From positions 1,798,001 through 1,862,000 of the forward strand of contig NC_021500.1 of NCBI RefSeq assembly GCF_000410515.1: a stretch of DNA of 64,000 nucleotides, given 5' to 3'. Position 1 is the stretch's first letter. Every line of letters begins with the position of its first letter. The translations under genes were made by a program, and so were the position numbers. The notes under the pieces are model-generated. The model was given only the letters and a program-made list of their open reading frames with translations, was not told where the DNA came from and ran no database searches. Positions 17,856-27,049 of the stretch are shown here, one piece after another. Origin of the DNA: Enterobacter sp. R4-368. GTDB lineage: Bacteria > Pseudomonadota > Gammaproteobacteria > Enterobacterales > Enterobacteriaceae.

Positions 17856-18477
17856 ACTGTTAATTGAACAACTGGGGCGCTCCATCGCCCCGGTAAAACG
17901 CCCCTTCCAGCCGGGCTGGCGGGCGCTAAGCTGGGTGGCGCTCGCGCTGCCCTGCGGGGTTATAGCGGGTTTCGTGCTCAACCGCACGCTAACCGACTGG
18001 TCGCAGCCTGGTGCGTGGTGGGCGCTGATGCAGTTGCTGCTGACGTTTATCGCCGGGACGCTGGCGGTGCGTAACGCGTTTTTGTTGAGCATCGCCGGAC
18101 GCAACGCGCTGGGCTGGAAATGGTTTACACCGCTGGCGGCACTGTGGCTTGCCGGTACGTTCAGTAATCTGCATCTGCACCGCGTGTTGCCGGTAAGTAC
18201 GGCGGTCGAAGGGCCAAACTGTTATTTGTTTATGGTGACGGTCAGCACGCCGATGGTATTGATAGTGATTGCTTACCTGCGCCGCACGCGCACGCTTTTC
18301 CCGGCGCGCAGCCTGGCGGCCGCAGGCGCGGGCGTCGCCTGCATGGCGCTGACGTTGCTTGCCCTTTGCCACCCGACGCACATCAGCCTGGCGGATTTGA
18401 TGCTGCATATCGCCGCCTTTAGCACCATTATGCTGGCAACGATAGCGCTGGGCTACAAATGGGTGTCACTGCCGTAA
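17842..18477 (+). CDS. nrsF: NrsF/DUF1109-family membrane anti-sigma factor
   Basis: 211 residues with six predicted membrane helices after a short cytoplasmic N-terminus (MADHELLIEQLGRSIAPVKR). The phrases NRTLTDWSQPGAWWALMQLL and GPNCYLFM are family-like. Cysteines C127 and C176 are 49 residues apart, close to the spacing of the two cysteines that Caulobacter NrsF needs for stress response. It overlaps the sigma gene by 14 bp, a coupling that keeps the pair in stoichiometry. Alternative: another six-helix anti-sigma type, but the context argues for NrsF. Confidence 0.87.
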   Translation: MADHELLIEQLGRSIAPVKRPFQPGWRALSWVALALPCGVIAGFVLNRTLTDWSQPGAWWALMQLLLTFIAGTLAVRNAFLLSIAGRNALGWKWFTPLAALWLAGTFSNLHLHRVLPVSTAVEGPNCYLFMVTVSTPMVLIVIAYLRRTRTLFPARSLAAAGAGVACMALTLLALCHPTHISLADLMLHIAAFSTIMLATIALGYKWVSLP

Positions 18478-18517
18478 TGCGCAGCACGTACTGAACAGTC
18501 AGTACGTGCTTACATAC

Positions 18518-19591
18518 TTAACTTTTTTGCGGGAAGATCCACAGCTGTTCAGCAGGCAGCACCACGCGGTAGTTTTGCTGGTTGCGCTGCTGGGTGCCGT
18601 AAACACGGATCGCGAAATCATCGCCGGAGGTGCGGAACAGGTACTCCCAGCGATCGCCCAGATACATGCTGGTGAGCATGGGCAAATCCAGCGAGTTATC
18701 CTGCGGCGAGTCCGCCAGTCGCAGGCTTTCGACGCGGATCACCGCCGTGCAATCCTGGCCCGCGCGTACGCCCGGCCCGGCAACGCCCCACAGCGCCCAG
18801 TTTGCCCCTTCAATCCTCGCCCTGCCGTTACTGACTTCGCTCACCTTGCCGTGCAGCCGGTTGTTGCTGCCCATAAACTCGGCGGTAAACAGCGTCGACG
18901 GCGTGGCGTACATCTCCTGCGGCGTACCTTGCTGCTCAATCACCCCGTTGTTGAGCAACAAAATGCGGTCGGAAATCGCCATCGCTTCATTCTGATCGTG
19001 CGTCACCATCAGCGCCGATAGCCCCAGTTTGACAATCAGTTCGCGCAGGAAAACCCTCGCCTCTTCACGCAGCTTGGCATCGAGGTTGGAAAGCGGTTCA
19101 TCGAGCAAAATCACCGGCGGGTTGTAGACCAGCGCCCGGCCAATCGCCACACGCTGCTGCTGGCCGCCGGAAAGCTGGTGCGGATGGCGCTTGCCAAGCG
19201 TACCCAGCCCAAGCTGATCCAGCACGGTTTGCACGCGGGTGTTGATTTCCGCCGTACTCACTTTGCGCAGCTTGAGCGGGTAAGCGACATTCTCGAACAC
19301 CGTTTTATGCGGCCACAATGCGTAGGACTGGAACACCAGGCCAAGATTGCGTTCCTCTGCCGGCACTTCACTACGCGGCGTACCGTCGTATACCACGTTA
19401 TTACCAATGGTGATCCGCCCGTGGGTTGGTTTTTCCAGCCCGGCGACAGCGCGCAGCAGCGTGGTTTTGCCGCTGCCGGAAGGGCCAAGCAGCGACACCA
19501 CTTCGCCGCGTTTCAGCTCCATTGAGACGCCTTTAAGCACCGCGTTATCACCGTAGGTCAGATGCAGGTTTTCTACCGCCAGCTCAATCAT
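18518..19591 (-). CDS. ABC importer ATPase, FbpC/AfuC type
   Basis: 357 residues. Walker A is GPSGSGKTTLL (~35-45), the Q-loop lies in LVFQSYALWP, the signature is LSGGQQQR (~140) and Walker B is ILLDEP, followed by the switch His in MVTHDQ. A C-terminal TOBE-like regulatory domain follows (~245-355). It energises uptake by the permease whose gene overlaps it by 8 bp. Relatives import ferric iron, hexose phosphates (Afu) or 2-aminoethylphosphonate, and sequence alone does not decide between these. Confidence 0.9.
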   Translation of the reverse strand: MIELAVENLHLTYGDNAVLKGVSMELKRGEVVSLLGPSGSGKTTLLRAVAGLEKPTHGRITIGNNVVYDGTPRSEVPAEERNLGLVFQSYALWPHKTVFENVAYPLKLRKVSTAEINTRVQTVLDQLGLGTLGKRHPHQLSGGQQQRVAIGRALVYNPPVILLDEPLSNLDAKLREEARVFLRELIVKLGLSALMVTHDQNEAMAISDRILLLNNGVIEQQGTPQEMYATPSTLFTAEFMGSNNRLHGKVSEVSNGRARIEGANWALWGVAGPGVRAGQDCTAVIRVESLRLADSPQDNSLDLPMLTSMYLGDRWEYLFRTSGDDFAIRVYGTQQRNQQNYRVVLPAEQLWIFPQKS

Positions 19592-21353
19592 GTAATTTCA
19601 CTCCAAAGCGCAGGGCCACACCAAGACCAATGACCACCAGCAGAATATTGATAAACGACAGCGCGGCGACAATATCAATCGCCCCTGCCGCCCACAGCGA
19701 CACCAGCATCGAGCCGATGGTTTCCGTCCCGGGCGAGAGCAGATAAACGCCGGTTGAGTATTCGCGCTCAAAAATCAGGAACATCAATAGCCAGGAGCCA
19801 ATCAGGCCATAACGCGACAGCGGCACCGTCACATGGCGGGTTACTTGCCCACTTGTCGCCCCCGTGCTGCGCGCCGCCTCTTCCAGTTCCGGCCCGACCT
19901 GCAACAGCGTGGAGGAGATAAGCCGCAGGCCGTAAGCCATCCACACCACGGTGTAGGCCAGCCAGACGCTAAAGATGGTGTTACGCAGCGAGCGCAGCCA
20001 GACAATCAGGTTTTCGCGCAGCCACTCGGCCACCGGCAACCCGGAAAGCCAGCCGTTTTTTAGCGACTGATCGAGCCACATCGGTAAAAACAGGAATACC
20101 CACAAAAATGCCAGACCGGCCAGCAGCCCAGGTACGGCGCGGGGAACCAGGACGCTGTAATCAAGAAACCGCGTCACGTTATCCTGCTTGCGGTGCATGG
20201 CAATGCCGACAAACAGATAACAGATCACCGCCAGCGCGCCACCAAAAATGCCAATCGCCATCGAGTTGACAATGGCGCGCAGCAGGTTGGGTTGCTGCCA
20301 GATATTGCGGAAGGTATCGAGCGACACTTCATCCCACAGGGAAACGCCAACCCCCCAGTTGGAGATAAACGCCCGCAGCACGACGCCAATCAACGGCACG
20401 CCGATGGTGACCGTCAACCAGGCTACCACCACCGCACCGGCGACCCAGCGCCATTTACCCAGCGGCAGCGCCCGCGCCTGCGAGGCTTTGCCTTTCATGG
20501 TGACAAAACGGTTGGCGGTGCGCATCAGGCGGCGTTGCAGCATCACCAGCGGAATAGTGATACAAATCAGCACCACCGCCACCGCTGCCATCAGGTGGTA
20601 AGAGGGCGTGCCCAGTTTATTGGTCAGTTTATACAGGTAGGTCGCCAGCACCATGTTGCCTTCCGGGTCACCCAGCACCAGCATCAGGCCGAACACCTCC
20701 AGCCCAAGGAAGAACAGCAGAACGCAGGCGTACAAAATTGACGGGCGCACCATCGGCAGGCTGACAGAAGTCATCACCTGCAACGGCGAAGCGCCAACCG
20801 TTCGTGCGGCTTCTTCCACGTCAGAACCGACGCTGCGCAGCGCCGAGGAGATATAGAGATAAGCGTGCGGGACGTGCGTTAGTCCGGCAATCACCACGAT
20901 GCTGAACATCGAATAGATGTTCCATGGCACAAAGCCGATTAACTCCTGCGCCCAGCGCGAGAAAAAGCCCACCGGCCCGGCGGCCACCACGTAGCCAAAG
21001 CCGAGCACCATCGGCGAGACAAAAATAGGCACGAGGATCAGCGGCTCAATAAAACGGCGGCCCGGTAAATCGGTGCGCACCATCAAAAACGCCAGAATGC
21101 CGCCCAGTGGAATAGCGATAAACACCAGGCCAAAAGCGAGGATAAAGCCGGACTTCAGCGCCAGATAAAAATCCGGATCGGTAAAGATAAACTCGAAGGC
21201 TTCGAGACTCAGTTCCTTGGAGCGGACAAAAAAGGGCGCCGAGAGAAAACTCTGCACCACAATAAATAACAGCGGGATATAGATAACCAGCGCGGTAATT
21301 AACACAATGACGCCGCGCGGCAACCCCTGCCATTTTCTGCGCACACTATTCAT
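19584..21353 (-). CDS. ABC importer permease with two fused transmembrane domains
   Basis: 589 residues containing two binding-protein-dependent permease domains in one chain, as in FbpB/SfuB/AfuB. EAA loops are seen twice: VEEAARTVGASPLQVMTSVS (~185) and LEEAARSTGATSGQVTRHVT (~495). About twelve membrane helices. The separate PhnU/PhnV arrangement of the Salmonella 2-aminoethylphosphonate system is not used here, which favours the Fbp/Afu group. It is followed by the ATPase and preceded by the binding-protein gene. Confidence 0.9.
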   Translation of the reverse strand: MNSVRRKWQGLPRGVIVLITALVIYIPLLFIVVQSFLSAPFFVRSKELSLEAFEFIFTDPDFYLALKSGFILAFGLVFIAIPLGGILAFLMVRTDLPGRRFIEPLILVPIFVSPMVLGFGYVVAAGPVGFFSRWAQELIGFVPWNIYSMFSIVVIAGLTHVPHAYLYISSALRSVGSDVEEAARTVGASPLQVMTSVSLPMVRPSILYACVLLFFLGLEVFGLMLVLGDPEGNMVLATYLYKLTNKLGTPSYHLMAAVAVVLICITIPLVMLQRRLMRTANRFVTMKGKASQARALPLGKWRWVAGAVVVAWLTVTIGVPLIGVVLRAFISNWGVGVSLWDEVSLDTFRNIWQQPNLLRAIVNSMAIGIFGGALAVICYLFVGIAMHRKQDNVTRFLDYSVLVPRAVPGLLAGLAFLWVFLFLPMWLDQSLKNGWLSGLPVAEWLRENLIVWLRSLRNTIFSVWLAYTVVWMAYGLRLISSTLLQVGPELEEAARSTGATSGQVTRHVTVPLSRYGLIGSWLLMFLIFEREYSTGVYLLSPGTETIGSMLVSLWAAGAIDIVAALSFINILLVVIGLGVALRFGVKLHD

Positions 21354-21441
21354 ACATCTTCCCTTTGGTCAGGAACCTCACGCCAACCCGCTGGCTGAGA
21401 AAAGGGTTGTGCGCAAAACCGGCGCACAACCGGTCAGGGCG

Positions 21442-22530
21442 TTATTTAGCGGCAGCAGCGCGCCATTGTTTAATAAATTCCAGACGTTTTTTCGGCTCCA
21501 GATACTCCAGCAGCGACTCATCCACCGCAATCGGCTTCAGTGCGTCGCCCAGCTGTTTGGTCATGCCATCGATGTCGTTTTTGCCTTCAATATCGTTACG
21601 CAGCGAGGGGATATCCGCCTGGTTAGCGAGAATGCTCTGCCCTTTTTCCGACAGCACATAGTCAAACCACAGTTTCGCGGCGTTGCTGTGCTCTGCTTCA
21701 GCGCTGATAAACGACACGCGCGACAGCACCAGCACGTAATCTTTCGGGTAGGAGATGCCCAGCGAGTTATCCCCCTTCGCGCGCGCTTCGGCGTAGGAGC
21801 CCAGAATGTTGTAGCCAATCAGATTTTCGCCGGAAGAGACGCGCTCCATCATCGTGCCGGTGGAGGATTGCACGGTTAAACCGCCCTTCGCCACATCCGC
21901 CAGATGGGTGAAATAGTCTTTGTCGTGCTTGCTGTCTTCAACCGCGAGCATAAAACCAAGCCCCGATTTTTCGATATCGTAGGTGGTGACTTTATTTTTG
22001 AATTTGTCGGTCTGGCTGGCGATAAGTTTGCCAAGCGCGGTGTGCGAATCCGGTACGTCGCCCGCCGGGATCAGGCGTTTGTTATAGATAAAGATCACCG
22101 GCTCATAGGTGGTGCCATAGGCTTTTTTCTCCCAGACCGCCCACTTGGGCAGTTTATCCAGCTCGGGCGACGCGTATTCAGCCGCATAGTCGGTGGCCAG
22201 CTTCAGCGCGGTATCCATAGAGGAACTCCAGACCACATCGCCACTGCCGCCGCCGGAAGCCTGTTCGCTAAGATAACGGTTGTACAGTTCGGTACTGTTC
22301 ATATCGTTATATTCCACTTTTATGCCCGGATACTGCGCCTCGAATCCCTTGATCAGCGGGCCTGCGGCTTTGGTATCGGTAGTGGAATAAATAACAACTT
22401 TGCCTTCTTTGGTTCCGGCGTCTACGATTTTCTGGTAATCCGCCGGGTACCCCTGAGGCACGGCAGCCAGCGCAGCGCCGGAAAACAGCGCCGCCAGCGC
22501 CACGGCCAGAACAGTGAATTTCTTATCCAT
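21442..22530 (-). CDS. Periplasmic substrate-binding protein, FbpA/AfuA type
   Basis: Start chosen at the ATG at 22528-22530, behind an AAAGGGG site. Signal peptide ~1-22 ending AALA. The mature protein shows family phrases GKVVIYSTTDTKAAGPLIKG, YNDMNSTELYNRYLSEQASG and GDVVWSSSMD. The pattern with SSSMD rather than the paired tyrosines of classical FbpA (YY near the C-terminus is not seen) suggests a non-iron ligand such as a sugar phosphate or phosphonate. This is an inference. Substrate capture would feed the adjacent permease. Confidence 0.85.
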   Translation of the reverse strand: MDKKFTVLAVALAALFSGAALAAVPQGYPADYQKIVDAGTKEGKVVIYSTTDTKAAGPLIKGFEAQYPGIKVEYNDMNSTELYNRYLSEQASGGGSGDVVWSSSMDTALKLATDYAAEYASPELDKLPKWAVWEKKAYGTTYEPVIFIYNKRLIPAGDVPDSHTALGKLIASQTDKFKNKVTTYDIEKSGLGFMLAVEDSKHDKDYFTHLADVAKGGLTVQSSTGTMMERVSSGENLIGYNILGSYAEARAKGDNSLGISYPKDYVLVLSRVSFISAEAEHSNAAKLWFDYVLSEKGQSILANQADIPSLRNDIEGKNDIDGMTKQLGDALKPIAVDESLLEYLEPKKRLEFIKQWRAAAAK

Positions 22531-22772
22531 GAACAAACCCCTTTGGTATCATTTTTTAAACACAAATTTAACATATAGCGTGCATTTCACCCGCTGCAAC
22601 GCAGTGGCTTGTTTTTTCCAGGTTTTGTGACGCTGGCGGGATTAAAATTCATGCTGTTGCAGTGTGCGGGCATAACGCGGGTTAACGCGCTGGCTGGAAA
22701 GGGAAAATGGCGCGAATCTCAGGCGAAAAGTCGGTGGAAGGACATCCCTTGCGGCGAAGGGAATGGCGGGGA

Positions 22773-23144
22773 TTAATCCCCTAAAATTAACGGGCGGTCA
22801 TATAAGATAATGTGCTGCGGATTTTGCGGATCGTACTTCACGGTCGTGCCGTTGCCCTCGGCAAACCGCACAATTTCACGGCTATCCAGGAACTGAAACA
22901 CGCTCGCCTGCACCAGTTGCCCCTCGCGGGTTCTGAAGCGCAACACCAGTTCACAATAGACAGAGCGCCTGTCCATCCAGTTGGTGCGTTTAAGGGCAAT
23001 AATATCCGCATTCGCACCGATACCGTGTTTCATCACATGGGCTTCGATAAAGAGCTGGCGAACCCAGCGCAGCGCGTAATAAAGCAGAAACGCCGCCAGG
23101 GCGACAATGAAGATAAAAACGAAATAAGACATTGTAAACGCCAT
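22773..23144 (-). CDS. Small membrane protein, DUF3592-like
   Basis: 123 residues with one membrane helix (FVFIFIVALAAFLLYYALRW, ~8-27) followed by a soluble domain with LVLRFRTREGQLVQASVFQF and ending TVKYDPQNPQHIILYD. The 'YDPxNP' phrase is typical of DUF3592-type proteins. Function unknown. It is divergent from phnC and about 240 bp from the binding-protein gene, so it does not clearly belong to either transporter. Confidence 0.7.
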   Translation of the reverse strand: MAFTMSYFVFIFIVALAAFLLYYALRWVRQLFIEAHVMKHGIGANADIIALKRTNWMDRRSVYCELVLRFRTREGQLVQASVFQFLDSREIVRFAEGNGTTVKYDPQNPQHIILYDRPLILGD

Positions 23145-23345
23145 TTATTTTCTCCGTCGCTGTGTGTCCCACTGCCTGACGTAGCACCTGTGGTGCGGCG
23201 GGCAGGATAACGAAATCGACGCACGCTCGCACGCCCTTTCGAAAGCCAAACTTCCGTGTTCATTATTTGTTCGCTTTTTCGTCATAAAACGATCATCACC
23301 CGTGCTCTTAATGGTCGCCAGTTTAATGAAAAAACCGGAAGACTT

Positions 23346-24188
23346 ATGAACAGCGCGTTGGCAGAAATCTCTGAAGACCACTATTCGTCTCTGCATCAAT
23401 TAAACACGGTGCCGAAGCAAAAGGTGCTGAGCGTGAAGAACTTGCGTAAAGCCTATAACGCGCACCAGACCGTGCTGCACGACATCAGTTTAGATCTGCA
23501 CAGCGGTGAGATGGTCGGCGTGATTGGACGCTCCGGCGCAGGGAAATCCACGTTGCTGCATGTACTAAACGGCACGCACAGCGCCACCTCTGGCGAAATT
23601 TTAAGTTTCCCGGAAGTGGGTACGCCGCGCGATGTCACCCATCTGAAAGGTCGTGCGCTTAATCAGTGGCGCAGCCAGTGCGGCATGATTTTCCAGGACT
23701 TCTGCCTGGTGCCGCGCCTCGACGTGCTGACCAATGTGCTGCTCGGCAGGCTGAGCCAGACGTCGACGCTGAAATCCCTGTTTAAAGTCTTTACCGATGA
23801 AGACCGCGCCAGAGCAATCGCTTTGCTGGAGTGGCTGAACATGCTGCCGCATGCCTTACAGCGGGCGGAAACGCTTTCCGGCGGTCAGATGCAGCGTGTC
23901 GCCATTTGCCGCGCGTTGATCCAAAACCCCTCTCTTTTACTGGCGGACGAACCTGTCGCTTCGCTGGATCCGAAAAATACCCAGCGCATCATGGGCGTAT
24001 TACGCGAAGTGAGCGAACAAGGCATCAGTGTGATGGTGAACCTGCACTCCGTGGAGCTGGTGAAAGAGTATTGCACCCGCGTTATCGGCGTTTCCCAGGG
24101 ACGGATCATTTTTGACGATCATCCCTCCCGGTTAACGCAGGACGTGCTGCAGGTGCTGTACGGCGATGAAATCAGTCAATTGCATTAA
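23346..24188 (+). CDS. phnC: Phosphonate/phosphite ABC importer ATPase PhnC
   Basis: Start chosen at the ATG at 23346 ([13 protein letters not shown]) behind GGAAG; about 280 residues. Walker [17 protein letters not shown], signature [15 protein letters not shown], Walker [14 protein letters not shown], and a His switch in [12 protein letters not shown], all phrases typical of PhnC. It is the first gene of a phnC-D-E-E unit. No carbon-phosphorus lyase genes are nearby, so the imported compound must be processed by enzymes encoded elsewhere. Confidence 0.9.
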   Translation: MNSALAEISEDHYSSLHQLNTVPKQKVLSVKNLRKAYNAHQTVLHDISLDLHSGEMVGVIGRSGAGKSTLLHVLNGTHSATSGEILSFPEVGTPRDVTHLKGRALNQWRSQCGMIFQDFCLVPRLDVLTNVLLGRLSQTSTLKSLFKVFTDEDRARAIALLEWLNMLPHALQRAETLSGGQMQRVAICRALIQNPSLLLADEPVASLDPKNTQRIMGVLREVSEQGISVMVNLHSVELVKEYCTRVIGVSQGRIIFDDHPSRLTQDVLQVLYGDEISQLH

Positions 24189-24217
24189 TTATTCCTTCCA
24201 ATGAGACGACACAGGCA

Positions 24218-25165
24218 ATGACAATGAAAAAGCATATTTCTGGCGCATTACGTTTATCGGCATTGATGACAGGTCTTCTGCTGGCATGGCAGGCGGCTGC
24301 CGCGGAGCAGCCGAAGGAATTAAATCTGGGGATTTTGGGCGGCCAGAACGCAACCCAACAAATTGGTGATAACCAGTGCGTGAAAGAGTTTCTGGATAAA
24401 GAGCTCAGCGTGGATACCAAGCTGCGCAATTCGTCTGATTATTCGGGCGTGATTCAGGGTCTGTTGGGCGGAAAAGTCGACGTGGTGCTGAGCATGTCCC
24501 CCTCCTCTTACGCATCCGTGTATATCAATAACCCGAAAGCCGTGGATATCGTCGGGATCGCGGTGGATGACAAAGATCAATCGCGCGGTTACCACTCGGT
24601 GGTGATCGTGAAAGCCGACAGCCCGTACAAAAAACTGGAAGATCTGAAAGGTAAAGCGTTTGGCTTCGCCGATCCGGATTCCACTTCCGGTTACCTGATC
24701 CCGAACTACGCCTTCAAACAGAAGTTTGGCGGTAACGCGGACAATAAATACAACAACTACTTCTCCAGCGTCACCTTCTCCGGTGGTCACGAGCAAGATA
24801 TCCTCGGCGTGCTGAACGGCCAGTTCGCGGGCGCTGTCACCTGGACCTCGATGGTCGGCGATTACAACTCAGGCTACAGCGTCGGGGCGTTTAACCGTCT
24901 GATCCGCATGGATCACCCGAACCTGATGAAAGAGATCCGCATCATCTGGGAATCGCCGCTGATCCCAAACGGCCCGATTCTGGTGAGCAACAGCCTGCCG
25001 GCGGATTTCAAAGCCAAAGTGATTACCGCAGTTAAAAAACTCGATACCGATAACCACGCCTGCTTCGTGAAAGCGATGGGCGGTACGCAGCATATCGGCC
25101 CGGGCAGCGTGGATGACTTTAAGCAGATTATCGAGATGAAACGCGAACTGGTTACCGCACGCTAA
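24218..25165 (+). CDS. phnD: Phosphonate/phosphite-binding protein PhnD
   Basis: 315 residues with a Sec signal peptide (~1-27, ending AAAA). The mature start ELNLGILGGQNATQQIGDN and the phrases DLKGKAFGFADPDSTSGYLI and GGHEQDILGVLNGQFAGAVT place it in the phosphonate-binding family. The DSTSGY motif coordinates the phosphonate group in known members. A hairpin with T-run follows the stop, probably raising the level of this protein relative to the permeases. Confidence 0.93.
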   Translation: MTMKKHISGALRLSALMTGLLLAWQAAAAEQPKELNLGILGGQNATQQIGDNQCVKEFLDKELSVDTKLRNSSDYSGVIQGLLGGKVDVVLSMSPSSYASVYINNPKAVDIVGIAVDDKDQSRGYHSVVIVKADSPYKKLEDLKGKAFGFADPDSTSGYLIPNYAFKQKFGGNADNKYNNYFSSVTFSGGHEQDILGVLNGQFAGAVTWTSMVGDYNSGYSVGAFNRLIRMDHPNLMKEIRIIWESPLIPNGPILVSNSLPADFKAKVITAVKKLDTDNHACFVKAMGGTQHIGPGSVDDFKQIIEMKRELVTAR

Positions 25166-25188
25166 TCCTTCGCCGCATCGATTCTTCG

Positions 25189-25216
25189 GCCCCTGCGTAA
25201 AAACCAGGGGCTTTTA
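25189..25216 (+). terminator. Intrinsic terminator/attenuator between phnD and phnE
   Basis: Stem GCCCCTG/CAGGGGC (25189-25195 and 25205-25211) followed by TTTTATT. It sits inside the operon, 30-60 bp before the first permease gene, so partial read-through would favour excess PhnD. Confidence 0.75.
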
Positions 25217-25247
25217 TTCGATGGTCATACAGGATCTCCCGCTACGC

Positions 25248-26120
25248 ATGAATATGTCGAATACGCAGTTTGAGCACTACTATCAGCAAGTCCGAATGCG
25301 CCAGAAGCGCGACACTGTCGCCTGGTCGCTGGTGCTGCTGGCGCTCTATTTCGCCGCCGGTAACGCGGCAGAATTCAATCTCGCCACCATCTGGCACTCG
25401 CTGCCGAACTTTATGGATTACATGCTGGAAACAGTGCCGACGCTGCACTGGCCGGTGCTGTTTGCCGACAGCCACACCAAAGGCTCGCTGGCGTACTGGG
25501 GCTACCGTTTGCCGATCCAGCTCCCGCTGATTTGGGAAACCCTGCAACTGGCGCTGGCCGCAACGCTGGTTTCATTCGCCATTGCCGCCGTGCTGGCTTT
25601 TCTGGCGGCGGGCAACACCTGGTCTCCGCCGCCGGTACGTTTTGCCGTGCGTACGCTGGTCGCATTTTTGCGTACCATGCCGGAACTGGCGTGGGCGGTG
25701 ATCTTCGTGATGGCGTTTGGCATCGGGGCGATCCCCGGTTTTCTGGCACTGGCGCTGCACACCGTTGGCAGCCTGACCAAGCTGTTTTATGAAGCGGTTG
25801 AGAGCACGCATGACAGACCTGTGCGCGGGCTGGCCTCCTGCGGCGCGACACGTTTGCAACGCATTCGCTTCGCGCTGTGGCCGCAGGTGAAACCAATTTT
25901 TCTCTCTTATGGCTTTATGCGCCTCGAAATTAACTTTCGCTCCTCGACCATTCTTGGCCTGGTCGGTGCGGGCGGCATCGGCCAGGAGCTGATGACCAAC
26001 ATCAAACTCGACCGTTACGATCAGGTCAGCATCACATTGTTGCTGATTATTATCGTCGTTTTCGTGCTCGATACGCTCTCTGGCCGCTTGCGCCAGTGGG
26101 TGCTGGAGGGGAAAAAATGA
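25248..26120 (+). CDS. phnE: Phosphonate/phosphite ABC permease PhnE (first copy)
   Basis: About 290 residues from the ATG at 25248; another in-frame ATG at 25221 has an AGGGG in the terminator stem and cannot be excluded. Six membrane helices. It carries the EAA-type loop KLFYEAVESTHDRPVRGLAS and the family phrases TVGSLTKLFYE and RSSTILGLVGAGGIGQELMT. The stop overlaps the next start (ATGA). It is predicted to pair with the second PhnE to form a heterodimeric channel. Confidence 0.9.
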   Translation: MNMSNTQFEHYYQQVRMRQKRDTVAWSLVLLALYFAAGNAAEFNLATIWHSLPNFMDYMLETVPTLHWPVLFADSHTKGSLAYWGYRLPIQLPLIWETLQLALAATLVSFAIAAVLAFLAAGNTWSPPPVRFAVRTLVAFLRTMPELAWAVIFVMAFGIGAIPGFLALALHTVGSLTKLFYEAVESTHDRPVRGLASCGATRLQRIRFALWPQVKPIFLSYGFMRLEINFRSSTILGLVGAGGIGQELMTNIKLDRYDQVSITLLLIIIVVFVLDTLSGRLRQWVLEGKK

Positions 26121-26998
26121 CCAACTGGCAAGCCGTACCGAATGTGGAATTGAGCCGCAAATTAAACCGAAAACTGTTCCAGGCGCAGGGGCGTTATCTG
26201 CGCCGCCTCGGGCTTATCACCCTTGCCGTGCTGCTCTATTACGTGTGGTTCTTTATGCAGTTCGGCATTCCTGTTGAACAGGCGCTGACCGGCATGCAGC
26301 AAATCGGGCGCTATATTTTGCGCATGTTCGTCTGGCATGATTTCCTCAACTGGCCGTTTGGTTACTACTTCACGCAGATTGGCATTACGCTGGCGATTGT
26401 CTTTGCCGGCACAACGACCGCCACACTATTCGCGCTGTTGTTGTCGTTTTTTGCCGCGCGCAACATCATGAAAGGCGGCATTGCGGGCGTTATCGCTTTT
26501 TTCGTGCGCCGCCTGTTCGATATGTTGCGCGGCATTGATATGGCGATCTGGGGGCTGATTTTTGTGCGCGCCGTCGGGCTTGGTCCGCTTGCCGGGGTGC
26601 TGGCGATCATCATGCAGGACACCGGCTTGCTCGGCCGGCTGTACGCCGAAAGCCACGAAGCGGTGGATCGCTCGCCAGGGCGCGGCTTAACCGCCGTGGG
26701 CGCGGGCGGTTTGCAGAAACACCGCTTCAGCACTTTTACCCAATCCTTCCCGACATTTCTGGCGCTGAGCCTGTATCAAATTGAGTCCAACACCCGCTCG
26801 GCAGCGGTGCTCGGTTTTGTTGGCGCGGGCGGGATTGGTTTGATTTACGCCGAGAATATGCGGTTGTGGAACTGGGATGTGGTGATGTTTATCACCGTGA
26901 TTCTGGTGGTGGTAGTGATGCTGATGGATAGCGCGTCGGCCTGGCTGCGCCGACGCTATATTACCGGCAAGACAGTGCCGCTGTTTAAACCCGAGTAA
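26117..26998 (+). CDS. phnE: Phosphonate/phosphite ABC permease PhnE (second copy)
   Basis: 293 residues from the ATG at 26117, which overlaps the previous stop and follows a GGAGGGG site. Contains DTGLLGRLYAESHEAVDRSP and SNTRSAAVLGFVGAGGIGLI, the same family phrases as the first copy, but the two are clearly different proteins rather than a recent duplication. Six membrane helices. A strong GC-rich hairpin shared with the convergent hdeA follows. Confidence 0.9.
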   Translation: MTNWQAVPNVELSRKLNRKLFQAQGRYLRRLGLITLAVLLYYVWFFMQFGIPVEQALTGMQQIGRYILRMFVWHDFLNWPFGYYFTQIGITLAIVFAGTTTATLFALLLSFFAARNIMKGGIAGVIAFFVRRLFDMLRGIDMAIWGLIFVRAVGLGPLAGVLAIIMQDTGLLGRLYAESHEAVDRSPGRGLTAVGAGGLQKHRFSTFTQSFPTFLALSLYQIESNTRSAAVLGFVGAGGIGLIYAENMRLWNWDVVMFITVILVVVVMLMDSASAWLRRRYITGKTVPLFKPE

Positions 26999-27000
26999 GT

Positions 27001-27024
27001 TGCCGGGGCCTCAATGCCCCGGCA
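27001..27024. terminator. Bidirectional hairpin between phnE and hdeA
   Basis: Perfect 9-bp stem TGCCGGGGC/GCCCCGGCA with a 6-nt loop between two convergent genes. No long T-run on either side, so termination strength is uncertain. Confidence 0.6.
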
Positions 27025-27049
27025 GGTTAGCCATAATAAATTTTCGCGT

